Shown here: positions 54,859 to 63,311 of the stretch, piece after piece
Position numbering within the stretch: position 1 is the stretch's first letter
How the letters are laid out: every line of letters begins with the position of its first letter
NCBI RefSeq assembly: GCF_003259615.1
Contig: NZ_QLLR01000007.1
Location: forward strand, 1 to 64,000
Direction: 5' to 3'
DNA length: 64,000 nucleotides
DNA from: Pedobacter cryoconitis
Lineage (GTDB): Bacteria > Bacteroidota > Bacteroidia > Sphingobacteriales > Sphingobacteriaceae
Made by a program: the position numbers and the translations under genes
The notes under the pieces: model-generated
Database searches by the model: none
What the model saw: only the letters and a program-made list of their open reading frames with translations
Told to the model about the DNA's origin: nothing

Positions 54859-57291
54859 ATGAAAAAACTACTACTACTATTTGTCTTTCTGGGACTAATA
54901 CAGCAGGTTAACGCCCAATTCACACTCGGTGGCGGAGCACAAAAGGTAACTATAACCGGAAGGATAAGTGCTGTTATTATTGACTCTGCTACTAAACAAC
55001 CTGTTGATTATGCAACGGTATCTCTGATCAGGGTTAAAGATAATAAATCGGTTAATGGCGGTGTAACTGATGCAAAAGGTAAGGTTGTACTACAAAATGT
55101 ATCCCCGGACCAGTATAAGTTATTGATTGGCTTTATGGGCTATAAGGGTAAAACGATGTTAGTGAAAACCAGCCCTGAAAAACCTGATCTGAACCTGGGA
55201 AACGTTTTACTGACTGGTACAGAAAGTAATTTAAAAGAAGTTGCTATCGTTGGTAAAACACCAATGATCGAAACTAAAATTGATAAATTGGTTTATAATG
55301 CGGAACAGGACGTAACCACAGCGGGAGGTAACGCCGGGGATGTGATGCGTAAAGTGCCAATGGTAACTGTTGATATTGACGGAAATCCTTCTTTGCGCGG
55401 GAGTTCTGCGGTTAGGGTACTGATTAACGGGAAGCCATCAGGAACGATGTCAAACAGTGTAGCTGATGCCTTGAAAATGATTCCTGCTGAAGAGATTAAA
55501 AGCGTGGAAGTAATTACAAGTCCTTCGGCAAAATATGATGCAGAAGGGGCAGGTGGAATTATTAACATCATCACCAAAAAGAAAACTGCTCAGGGGGTTA
55601 ATGGTAATGCTTCGTTATCAGTTGGTACACGCCAGAATAATGGTAATTTTAGTTTAAACGCTAAAAAGGGACGTTTAGGAATCAGTTCAAGCTTTGGCGG
55701 GCAGTATGCGATTCCTCAGGATACAAGAATTGTCTTGGAAAATGATGTCTACAGCCAGCAATCACATGTCTTTCAGGAAGGGTTCAGTAAAGCAAAAAGA
55801 TATGCTTATAATGGAAGTATAGGTCTGGATTATGATATTAATGCCTATAACAGCCTGTCTACGAATATCAAATACAATGATTTTTCGAATGGTGCAAAAG
55901 GAAACTCAAATGTGACCAGCAGTATCATGGATACTATATTGAGGACAATTAATTATGTACGTTCTTCTGATAGCAAAAGCAGTTTAAACAATATAGACTG
56001 GAGTGCCGATTACAGGAAAACGACTAAAAAAGAAGGCGAAGAGTTTACGGTTTCCGGTCAGGCAAGTTTTGGCAGGAATACAACCCAATTTAATACAAGC
56101 CTGATTAATCCGGACGGGTCAGCATTGGCTCCGGATGTAAATGGTGATAATACGGGTAAAAATAATGAGTATACGTTACAAACGGATTATGTCTATCCTT
56201 TTAGTAAAACAATGTCGTTGGAAACCGGTGTTAAGGGGATTCTAAGAGATATAAAAAGTAAGTACCAGAGCAGCGAACAGGATTTTGACTATAAACAAAA
56301 TGTTGGTGCAGCTTATGGTGTTTTAAGTTTTAAACTTGCTAAATTGTTTGATGTTAAGGGTGGTTTAAGAGCAGAATACACGGATATTAGCGGGGTGTCT
56401 GGCTCTTCATTGAATTTCAATAATAATTATTTTAATTTGTTTCCAAGTGTAATTATCTCCAAGACACTAAAGGGGAATTCTACGTTGAAACTGAGTTATA
56501 ACACAAGGATGCAAAGACCAAGTTTGTCTTATCTGAATCCTTTCTTAAACAGGAATGACCCGGAAAATCAGCAGCAGGGTAATCCAAATTTAAATCCTGA
56601 AATAAGTGATATTGTGGAGCTTGGGTATTCGACCTTTATTAAAGGATCTGTAATTAATGCCTCTATATTTTACCGCACGACTACAGACGTAATTGAGAGT
56701 CTGTATTTTCCTGAACAAAAGCTGACTACTTATGCCAACGTAGGTAAAAATAAATCTTTCGGTGGTAATGTGTTCGCTACCTATAATCCATTGCCTAAAT
56801 GGACTTTAATGGGTAATTTCAGCTTAAATACCTATGATTTAAGGAATTCACAGACCAATCAGAGTACTGGTGTATTTGTAAATTACTCGGTGTTTGCCAG
56901 GTCTGCAATTTCTTTTAAAGGCGGATGGAATACAGAGATTTTCGGTGTGTATAATGCGTCAAGGAGAACTTTTCAGGGTACTTCAGGGCCAATGGCATTT
57001 TATGGCGGCGCATTCAAGAAAGAGATCATGAAAAAGAAAGCGACTGTTGGTGTCAATGTATTGAATGTCTTTTCAAGAGATCTGCATATTCATAATGAGA
57101 ATACAGGAGCTGATTTCCGTCAGAATATGAATATTTATTATCCTTTGAGATCTTTTGGGGTTAACTTTAGTTATAAGTTTGGTAAGGTTACTTTTTCTGC
57201 TCCAAAGAAGAAAAAAGGGATTTCCAACGATGATTTAAAGCAGGATGAAGGTGCCGGAGGATTAGGTGGGGGCGGAGCTCCAAAACAATAA
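54859..57291 (+). CDS. Outer-membrane beta-barrel protein, TonB-receptor-like
   Basis: An 810-residue protein with a signal peptide (1-19, ending QQVNAQ), a carboxypeptidase-regulatory-like domain (about 34-110, VSLIRVKDNKSVNGGVTDAKG), and a plug-like domain (about 140-235) with RKVPMVTVDIDGNPSLRGSS and SAKYDAEGAGGIINIITKKK. The C-terminal barrel is of the OMP_b-brl_3 type (PNLNPEISDIVELGYSTF). Unlike true TonB receptors it does not end in an aromatic residue: after the last strand a basic, then glycine-rich tail (about 35 residues, ending GGGGAPKQ) follows. It may be a solute receptor or surface protein; no SusD or sigma genes are near. Confidence 0.85.
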   Translation: MKKLLLLFVFLGLIQQVNAQFTLGGGAQKVTITGRISAVIIDSATKQPVDYATVSLIRVKDNKSVNGGVTDAKGKVVLQNVSPDQYKLLIGFMGYKGKTMLVKTSPEKPDLNLGNVLLTGTESNLKEVAIVGKTPMIETKIDKLVYNAEQDVTTAGGNAGDVMRKVPMVTVDIDGNPSLRGSSAVRVLINGKPSGTMSNSVADALKMIPAEEIKSVEVITSPSAKYDAEGAGGIINIITKKKTAQGVNGNASLSVGTRQNNGNFSLNAKKGRLGISSSFGGQYAIPQDTRIVLENDVYSQQSHVFQEGFSKAKRYAYNGSIGLDYDINAYNSLSTNIKYNDFSNGAKGNSNVTSSIMDTILRTINYVRSSDSKSSLNNIDWSADYRKTTKKEGEEFTVSGQASFGRNTTQFNTSLINPDGSALAPDVNGDNTGKNNEYTLQTDYVYPFSKTMSLETGVKGILRDIKSKYQSSEQDFDYKQNVGAAYGVLSFKLAKLFDVKGGLRAEYTDISGVSGSSLNFNNNYFNLFPSVIISKTLKGNSTLKLSYNTRMQRPSLSYLNPFLNRNDPENQQQGNPNLNPEISDIVELGYSTFIKGSVINASIFYRTTTDVIESLYFPEQKLTTYANVGKNKSFGGNVFATYNPLPKWTLMGNFSLNTYDLRNSQTNQSTGVFVNYSVFARSAISFKGGWNTEIFGVYNASRRTFQGTSGPMAFYGGAFKKEIMKKKATVGVNVLNVFSRDLHIHNENTGADFRQNMNIYYPLRSFGVNFSYKFGKVTFSAPKKKKGISNDDLKQDEGAGGLGGGGAPKQ

Positions 57292-57303
57292 ATTCATCTG
57301 AAT

Positions 57304-57345
57304 AATAGGGTTAAATTTCCAGTTACCTGGAGAGTTAACCCTATT
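57304..57345. terminator. Bidirectional terminator between convergent genes
   Basis: AATAGGGTTAA (57304-57314) pairs with TTAACCCTATT (57335-57345), with an inner CCAG/CTGG hairpin. CTTTTT follows on the plus strand. The stop codon of the convergent solute-binding protein gene lies inside the right arm. Confidence 0.75.
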
Positions 57346-58972
57346 TCTTTTTAACCCGTTTCAGGATCATTACACTTAATGGATTGATTGGGTAACCACT
57401 AATATTATTTTGCAGCATGGTCACTGACTGATCATAAAGAATAGGGACAATAGAGGCATTCTCTATGACCATATTATCCATCTTCTGATATAAAACGTAA
57501 CGCTTTTTTGCATCATTCTCATAGTAGCTCTGTTCAAATAAGCGATCAAACTCTTTATTGAAATACCCGGTATAGTTTGGCCCATAAGGCACACGGTTTT
57601 TAGAATAGAAAACAGAAAGATAATTTTCTGCATCAGGATAATCGGCAATCCAGGAACCCCTGAAGAAATTGACTTCATTTTTAGACATCAGTTCTCTTAA
57701 GCTGGAGCTTGGTGTAACGTCAACTTTGATTTTCATGCCCAGTGAGTTCAATTCTCCCTGGATAAATTCGATGAGATCTTTGTAAGTTGTAGAAGTGCTC
57801 AAAGTTAGTTCCGGCATTCCTTTTCCATGCGGAAAACCTGCTTCAGAGAGTAGCTGCGCCGCTTTTACGGGGTCATAATGATAACCTTTTACTTTAATAC
57901 TATCAAAACCAGGCATTCCTTTGGGTACAAAACCCGAAGTCGCAGGTGTACCTGTGCTGTTGCGCAAATATTTAATCAGCTTTGCCTTATCTATCCCATA
58001 ATTAATAGCCTGACGTACTTTTTTAAATCTTAAAGGAGAGTTCCTGACAATAGATTTTGAAGTATCTACTAATATACCAACATATTCAGTACACAGATAA
58101 GCTCCTTTGATCAACTGAAATTTGCCTTTATACTTGCTGGTCATATGGCCGCTTTTGGTTAAGATGTCATCACGATAGCTCCCATCAACACTGTAAAAGA
58201 AATCGAGGTCTTTTTTGATAAAGGACATGAAAGCACTTTGCTTGTCCGTGATAAAAGAAACTTTAACAGCATCCAGGTAAGGAAGTCTTTTGCCATGGTC
58301 TTTTTCCCAGTATTTTTCGTTTTTCAACAGGACGAGAATTTCCTCTTCTTTCCAGTATTTAAAACGAAAAGGCCCTGTGCCTACAGGATGACTTCTGAAG
58401 TCCTTTCCATAATAATCTGCCACTTCATGTGGTACAACTACACAGTATTGTGTAGTCAGGAGATTCAGGAATGCTGGAAATGGTTTGGTTAAGTGAATAA
58501 TTAAAGTAGTGTCATTGAGTGCCTGGAAGCTATTTTTGTCCTTTACTTTATCACTGAAGATCCAGCCTCCTGAAGAAGCTACTTTTGGGTCTGACAAGCG
58601 GTTAAAGCTATAGGCAAAATCTGCTGCAACAACTTTTCTCCCTTTTCCATGAATAAAAAGAGGGTCGTCGTGAAAGTATACATCATTGCGCAGGTGAAAG
58701 GTATACTGAAGTCCGTCTGGTGCTACTTCCCATGATTTGGCAATGGCCGGAATGGTATTTAGTGCGCTGTCCGCCTGAACAAGTCCGTTAAAAAGCTGGT
58801 TCATCATCCATATTGCAGGCTGATTACGTGCAAAAGCAGGGTCTAATGAGGTCAGACTCTGGTCAAAATTCAGGTTAAAGACTTTTTTATTGTCGTCCTG
58901 CGTCCCGGAATGGCACCCCCAGCATGTAATCAGACATAAAATGTAAAATATATTTTTTATAATTCGGGGCAT
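57341..58972 (-). CDS. Peptide/nickel-type ABC transporter solute-binding lipoprotein (SBP_bac_5)
   Basis: A protein of 543 residues from the ATG at 58972 (MPRIIKNIFYILCLITCWGC); the frame to 58999 reaches into the divergent promoter. The lipid-anchor Cys is in LITCWGC. The family 5 pattern is clear: NLNFDQSLTSLDPAFARNQP, VAPDGLQYTFHLRNDVYFHDD, VAADFAYSFNRLSDP and GTGPFRFKYWKEEE. It should bind oligopeptides or similar solutes at the periplasmic membrane. It is an orphan: no permease or ATPase genes are adjacent. The stop sits in a shared terminator. Confidence 0.9.
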   Translation of the reverse strand: MPRIIKNIFYILCLITCWGCHSGTQDDNKKVFNLNFDQSLTSLDPAFARNQPAIWMMNQLFNGLVQADSALNTIPAIAKSWEVAPDGLQYTFHLRNDVYFHDDPLFIHGKGRKVVAADFAYSFNRLSDPKVASSGGWIFSDKVKDKNSFQALNDTTLIIHLTKPFPAFLNLLTTQYCVVVPHEVADYYGKDFRSHPVGTGPFRFKYWKEEEILVLLKNEKYWEKDHGKRLPYLDAVKVSFITDKQSAFMSFIKKDLDFFYSVDGSYRDDILTKSGHMTSKYKGKFQLIKGAYLCTEYVGILVDTSKSIVRNSPLRFKKVRQAINYGIDKAKLIKYLRNSTGTPATSGFVPKGMPGFDSIKVKGYHYDPVKAAQLLSEAGFPHGKGMPELTLSTSTTYKDLIEFIQGELNSLGMKIKVDVTPSSSLRELMSKNEVNFFRGSWIADYPDAENYLSVFYSKNRVPYGPNYTGYFNKEFDRLFEQSYYENDAKKRYVLYQKMDNMVIENASIVPILYDQSVTMLQNNISGYPINPLSVMILKRVKKK

Positions 58973-58984
58973 CAGGTCAGGAAT

Positions 58985-59005
58985 ATTACTTTTGCACAAA
59001 GTAAT
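58985..59005. promoter_or_regulatory. Palindrome in a 45-bp divergent gap, with promoter box
   Basis: ATTACTTT (58985-58992) and AAAGTAAT (58998-59005) form a perfect 8-bp palindrome around TGCAC. It contains TACTTTTG (58987-58994), a TAnnTTTG box for the plus-strand gene at 59018. It occupies most of the 45 bases between two divergent starts, so it may be an operator over overlapping promoters. Confidence 0.5.
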
Positions 59006-59017
59006 AAATTAATCGAT

Positions 59018-59473
59018 ATGTCTTTTTTAAATGCACTTATAAATAATATTGGGGATGAAACGCAACGCGAAGATTTGCAGGAGCGCGTGGATATTATTCT
59101 GCATAAGATTAAATTTATGGACAAAGTTCCTGTAACCTGCCTGGATACAAATAACACCCCTAATCACGTATTGAATGTGCTTCTGGAGGCTGTTGGTGGC
59201 GAAGTGCTTGAAATTGTTCAGCAGGCGAAAGTACTGATCTATCATCAAACCAATACAGGTATTGGACAGCTAATGGGACTCGTGCCTGCTCTTTTAGAAA
59301 AGGAATGGCCGGCAGTTGCTTACAACAGAGTTTACCTGATGGAAGACACTTCTGCCTTTTTAAGTGATCCGGTATCCTTTGTAGAGGCTATGGAAGACAT
59401 GGCAGAAATGCTTTATCCTGGCTATTTTATTTTTGGTAATGAAGGAAAAAACTGGACTTCCTTTGCTGTTTAA
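59018..59473 (+). CDS. Uncharacterised protein, weakly like a periplasmic-binding-protein lobe
   Basis: A 151-residue protein without signal peptide or membrane helix. Two segments, KVPVTCLDTNNTPNHVL followed by LEAVGGEVL and a C-terminal AEMLYPGYFIFGNEGKNW, faintly resemble lobes of type III metal/cobalamin-binding proteins (PF01497), but the length is half that of the family and it lacks an export signal, so I do not assign a function. It is divergent from the solute-binding lipoprotein gene across a palindrome. It shares four stop-codon bases (TTAA) with the convergent FMN reductase gene. Confidence 0.6.
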   Translation: MSFLNALINNIGDETQREDLQERVDIILHKIKFMDKVPVTCLDTNNTPNHVLNVLLEAVGGEVLEIVQQAKVLIYHQTNTGIGQLMGLVPALLEKEWPAVAYNRVYLMEDTSAFLSDPVSFVEAMEDMAEMLYPGYFIFGNEGKNWTSFAV

Positions 59474-59991
59474 TAAGCAATAAGTTTGTCTATCTGCTGT
59501 CCTGTAAATTTTAAAGTATCTTCCTTATAAAAATTACCCTGTTCATCCAATTCTGTTTTGATGGCTGGAATATGTAAACGTAAAGGGAGAACATTCAGGT
59601 GCAGATAACTGCATACGCCACCAAAATGATCGATTCCTCTGATGTTTCCATATTTACCGGAGGAGATACCAACCAGGCAGGCTTTTTTATCATAAAAGCT
59701 GTCTGGAAAGTCACAGGCATCGATTAATGTTTTTAAAACACCAGGAAAACTGCCATTGTATTCAGGAATAATGAACACAAATTTTTCGGTTGCCGTAATT
59801 TGTTCTTGTATCTTTTTAAATTCCGGAGATCTTTTTCCGTATAAATCGGAAACGATTAATTGAGCCGGCAGGTCTGTCAGGCTCAGTATATTAGCCTCTT
59901 GTCCTTTTTTAGCGAGTGTGTCTCTATAATATTTTGCGACTTTCAGCGTATTGCTATCGGGTCTGTTTGTGCCTGAAATGATCGTAATCAT
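59470..59991 (-). CDS. NAD(P)H-dependent FMN reductase family protein
   Basis: A 173-residue flavodoxin-like protein. FMN phosphate binding is in ISGTNRPDSNTLKVA at residue 4 and the PEYNGSFPGVLKTLIDA motif is near 77, both diagnostic for the FMN_red family. SSGKYGNIRGIDHF near 110 lines the flavin. Members reduce FMN, quinones or azo dyes. It is a single gene whose 3' end overlaps the convergent gene by four bases. The physiological substrate is unknown. Confidence 0.9.
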   Translation of the reverse strand: MITIISGTNRPDSNTLKVAKYYRDTLAKKGQEANILSLTDLPAQLIVSDLYGKRSPEFKKIQEQITATEKFVFIIPEYNGSFPGVLKTLIDACDFPDSFYDKKACLVGISSGKYGNIRGIDHFGGVCSYLHLNVLPLRLHIPAIKTELDEQGNFYKEDTLKFTGQQIDKLIAY

Positions 59992-60170
59992 GTAAAAATT
60001 GTTAATAAGATGTTTAAAACACGCTATTGTTTAACGCTAATATTGTCATTTAGTTTGTATCTTAGCTAATTGTTAAAAAGCCCCTAAATGTAGGTAAAAA
60101 TAGCGTTTTATACCTAAAGGATCTAATTCACAAATTCTCAGGAAATAATTGGTAATTATTAAAAAGATAA

Positions 60171-60974
60171 ATGAGTAAAATTATTGCATTGGCCAATCAG
60201 AAAGGTGGAGTAGGTAAAACAACTTCATCTATAAATTTAGCCGCCAGCCTGGCCGTATTAGAATACAAAACTTTATTGGTAGACGCAGACCCTCAGGCCA
60301 ATTCAACTTCAGGAATTGGGTTTGATCCAAGAAGCATCAAAAATAGTATTTATGAATGTATCATCAATGATGTAGAACCTTCAGAAGCTATCCAGAAGAC
60401 GGAAACACCTAACCTTGATTTATTACCAGCACATATCGACCTGGTTGGAGCAGAAATTGAGATGATCAATCTGACCAACAGGGAATATAAAATGAAAGCC
60501 GTCCTGGAGAAAATTAAAGACCAGTATGATTTTATCATTATTGACTGTTCCCCTTCACTGGGTTTGATTACAATCAATGCTTTAACCGCTGCGGATTCTG
60601 TGATTATACCTGTTCAATGCGAATATTTTGCATTGGAAGGATTGGGTAAATTGTTGAATACCATAAAAATTGTACAAAACAGGTTAAACCCTGAATTGGA
60701 AATTGAAGGTATTCTTTTAACCATGTACGATGTACGTTTACGTTTATCAAACCAGGTTGTAGAAGAAGTAAGAACACATTTCCAGGAACTGGTATTTGAT
60801 ACGATTATACAAAGAAATACCCGTTTAAGTGAGGCACCAAGTTATGGGATTTCGGTCATCATGCATGATGCAAATTGTAAGGGAGCAATAAATTATCTGA
60901 ACCTTGCCCGTGAGATTGTCCGCAAAAACGGATTGGTCAAAGAAAATCAGGGTTTGACTTCTGCAACTATTTAA
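60171..60974 (+). CDS. parA: Chromosome-partitioning ATPase ParA (Soj)
   Basis: A 267-residue deviant-Walker ATPase: IIALANQKGGVGKTTSSINLA (residues 3-23, cut here at its key KGGVGKTT), then the DADPQANST switch near 39 and IIDCSPSLGLITINAL near 122. It has no N-terminal HTH, so it is the chromosomal type. With ParB 10 nt downstream it segregates origin regions. I saw no clear parS palindrome in the window. A 179-base upstream gap holds no gene. Confidence 0.96.
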   Translation: MSKIIALANQKGGVGKTTSSINLAASLAVLEYKTLLVDADPQANSTSGIGFDPRSIKNSIYECIINDVEPSEAIQKTETPNLDLLPAHIDLVGAEIEMINLTNREYKMKAVLEKIKDQYDFIIIDCSPSLGLITINALTAADSVIIPVQCEYFALEGLGKLLNTIKIVQNRLNPELEIEGILLTMYDVRLRLSNQVVEEVRTHFQELVFDTIIQRNTRLSEAPSYGISVIMHDANCKGAINYLNLAREIVRKNGLVKENQGLTSATI

Positions 60975-60984
60975 ATATAACTTA

Positions 60985-61902
60985 ATGACATCGTTTCAGC
61001 GAAAAACAGGTTTAGGTAGAGGATTAAGTGCTCTTTTAGATGATTCAGATTCTGCTCATCCGCAAAAGAACGCAATTAACCCGGTCAGTGAGACTGAACA
61101 GAAAACGCAATCAGGTAATATTGGTAATATCAGGATCAGTGATATTGCCACAAATCCTTATCAACCGCGTTCTGAGTTTGATCAGGTTGCATTAAATGAA
61201 CTTGCCGATTCCATCAGGGTACAGGGATTAATCCAGCCGATTACTGTCAGAAAAGCTGAAGGAGGAAATTATCAGTTAATCTCAGGTGAGAGACGTTTAA
61301 GAGCGTCTAAACTGGCGGGGTTGACAGAAATCCCTGCTTATGTCCGTGAGGCCAATGATCAGCAGATGCTGGAAATGGCCCTGATCGAAAACATTCAGCG
61401 GGAAAATCTAAATGCAATTGAAGTTGCACTGAGCTTTCAGCGTATGCTGGAAGAATGTAATCTTAAACAGGAACAATTGGGCGAGCGTGTCGGTAAAAAC
61501 CGGTCAACAGTTACCAATTATCTGCGTTTACTAAAATTACCTCCTGCTATACAAATCTCGATCCGTGATCAGAAAATCTCTATGGGGCACGCACGGGCGC
61601 TGATTAGTGTAGAAGAAACTGAAAAGCAATTATTTATCCATCAGGAAATTATTGATAAAGGGCTTTCTGTACGGAAAGTGGAAGAATTGGTTAGAAGTAT
61701 CAACAGTCTTCAGCTGAAACCGAAAAGTCCAAAACAGCCATTGGGCGTATCTTTCGAATATCAGAAATTACAAAAAGACCTGGCTTCAAGATTTGCGACT
61801 AAAGTGAAACTTAAAGTTGGTGAAAACGGCAAAGGTGCAATTGAAATTCCCTTTGTTTCTGATGATGACCTGAGCAGAATATTAGAATTATTAGATTGGT
61901 AA
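60985..61902 (+). CDS. parB: Chromosome-partitioning protein ParB (Spo0J)
   Basis: A 305-residue protein. The N-terminal tail has GLGRGLSALLDD. The ParB/Srx CTPase domain (about 50-140) has ATNPYQPRSEFDQVALNELADSI in broken form, ISGERRLRASKLAG and LIENIQRENLNAIE. A helix-turn-helix domain follows (about 155-225, LKQEQLGERVGKNRSTVTNYL), with a C-terminal dimerisation part. It binds parS and spreads as a CTP-dependent clamp. Its TAA stop overlaps the next gene's ATG (TAATG). Confidence 0.96.
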   Translation: MTSFQRKTGLGRGLSALLDDSDSAHPQKNAINPVSETEQKTQSGNIGNIRISDIATNPYQPRSEFDQVALNELADSIRVQGLIQPITVRKAEGGNYQLISGERRLRASKLAGLTEIPAYVREANDQQMLEMALIENIQRENLNAIEVALSFQRMLEECNLKQEQLGERVGKNRSTVTNYLRLLKLPPAIQISIRDQKISMGHARALISVEETEKQLFIHQEIIDKGLSVRKVEELVRSINSLQLKPKSPKQPLGVSFEYQKLQKDLASRFATKVKLKVGENGKGAIEIPFVSDDDLSRILELLDW

Positions 61903-62519
61903 TGCCAAAAAAACTACTGTTATCGGTCTTGTTTTGCTGCACTGTTTTTGCAGTTAGCGGGCAGGAAAAATTTAGTGTGAAAGGTGATAGTCTTAAACGT
62001 ACCCCGGTTAAAGTAGATACGGGATATGTAAACCTTGGCCGTATTGCCGGCAGAAAGGCAGCATTCAGATCTGCATTGATTCCTGGCTGGGGACAGTATG
62101 GAAACGGGTTAACTGTTTACCGCGGGATAAAAATAGCTGCAATCTATACAGGTGGTACTTTACTGGTGATGTCTTTCATCCAGAATAATACTAAATATCA
62201 TCAATACCTGACTGAACTTCAATACAGAGAGACACATAATGATCAGGCTCCCCAAGGTAGCCCGCTTGCCAGTATCGGTAAAGACGGATTATTAACAGCC
62301 AAGGATATATTTCGAAGGAACAAAGAAGTTGTCATCTTTTCTATGGTAGGTTTATATGTGGTGAACATTGTGGAAGCCTATGTTGATGCAAGGCTTTCCT
62401 ATTTTGATATAGGTGATAACCTGGCTATCAAAGTTTCTCCTACTGTAATTGGTACACAATCGATGATGTATGGCTACAATGCCTTCAATCCTGGTCTGAA
62501 AGTCGCCTTTAGATTTTAA
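61902..62519 (+). CDS. DUF5683 membrane-associated protein
   Basis: A protein of 205 residues from the ATG at 61902, which overlaps the parB stop as TAATG; an upstream frame start at 61896 is less likely. It has a signal peptide (about 1-20, ending AVSGQ), a glycine-containing segment AFRSALIPGWGQYGNGL, and two membrane helices (about 85-105 and 145-165). It matches DUF5683, a Bacteroidota family usually sited right after parB. Translation is coupled to parB, but the function is unknown. Confidence 0.82.
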   Translation: MPKKLLLSVLFCCTVFAVSGQEKFSVKGDSLKRTPVKVDTGYVNLGRIAGRKAAFRSALIPGWGQYGNGLTVYRGIKIAAIYTGGTLLVMSFIQNNTKYHQYLTELQYRETHNDQAPQGSPLASIGKDGLLTAKDIFRRNKEVVIFSMVGLYVVNIVEAYVDARLSYFDIGDNLAIKVSPTVIGTQSMMYGYNAFNPGLKVAFRF

Positions 62520-62562
62520 TTTCAATATGATTTACCAATTATCTTTTTTAAAATATAAATAA

Positions 62563-63303
62563 ATGAACATAGCTTTAATCGGTTACGGTAAAATGGGTCA
62601 GATCATTGAACGTTTTGCTATAGAAAGAGGGCACGAAGTTGTCCTGAAAGTTGGCATAGATAATCTGGCCGATCTGACTGTTTTTAACTTAAGAAAAGCA
62701 GATGTAGCCATAGATTTCAGTACACCTGATGCTGCTATTAATAATATATATACTTGCTTTGATGCAAATGTGCCTATCGTTGTTGGTACAACTGGCTGGT
62801 ATGGTCAGTTACAGGAAATAAAAGATGAGTGCCTGCGCCGTAACAATACGTTGTTATATGGGTCTAATTTCAGTATAGGGGTTAATTTGTTTTTTCATAT
62901 CAATGAAGTGCTTGCCAAAGTGATGAACAATTACCCGGTTTATGAAGTACAGGTAGAGGAAATTCACCACACTCAGAAACTGGATTCACCAAGTGGTACG
63001 GCAATGACGCTTGCAGAAGGTATTATCGAAAATATGGACCGTAAATCTGAATGGGTGAATGAACTGGATGGTAACCCGGCTATTGAAGTGTTAAAGCAGG
63101 AACAAGTATTGATTGCTTCACAGCGAATTGAAAATATACCAGGTACACATACAGTGATTTATAGTTCAGAGGTAGATGAAATAGAATTGAAACATACTGC
63201 GCATAGCCGTGCCGGATTTGCACTGGGGGCAGTAGTTGCAGCTGAATGGCTGCAAAATAAACAGGGATTCTATAATATATCTGATATATTTAATTTAAAA
63301 TAA
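62563..63303 (+). CDS. dapB: 4-hydroxy-tetrahydrodipicolinate reductase
   Basis: A 246-residue enzyme. The Rossmann nucleotide-binding start is IALIGYGKMGQIIE, the substrate/catalytic motif is EEIHHTQKLDSPSGTAMTLAE near 130, and SRAGFALGAVVAAEWL lies near the C-terminus. It makes tetrahydrodipicolinate for lysine and diaminopimelate, the peptidoglycan cross-link residue. It is a little shorter than proteobacterial DapB (about 270), as is normal in Bacteroidota. It lies 8 bases upstream of lepB. Confidence 0.96.
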   Translation: MNIALIGYGKMGQIIERFAIERGHEVVLKVGIDNLADLTVFNLRKADVAIDFSTPDAAINNIYTCFDANVPIVVGTTGWYGQLQEIKDECLRRNNTLLYGSNFSIGVNLFFHINEVLAKVMNNYPVYEVQVEEIHHTQKLDSPSGTAMTLAEGIIENMDRKSEWVNELDGNPAIEVLKQEQVLIASQRIENIPGTHTVIYSSEVDEIELKHTAHSRAGFALGAVVAAEWLQNKQGFYNISDIFNLK

Positions 63304-63311
63304 CAAAACAT

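Noticed and set aside
59470..59473. Four-base convergent overlap as a sign of gene decay
   Set aside because: TTAA simply supplies both stop codons; both proteins look full length in their own right.
60000..60170. parS site next to parA
   Set aside because: I looked for a TGTTNCACGTGAAACA-like palindrome here and in the neighbouring gaps and found none. The sites are probably elsewhere near the origin.
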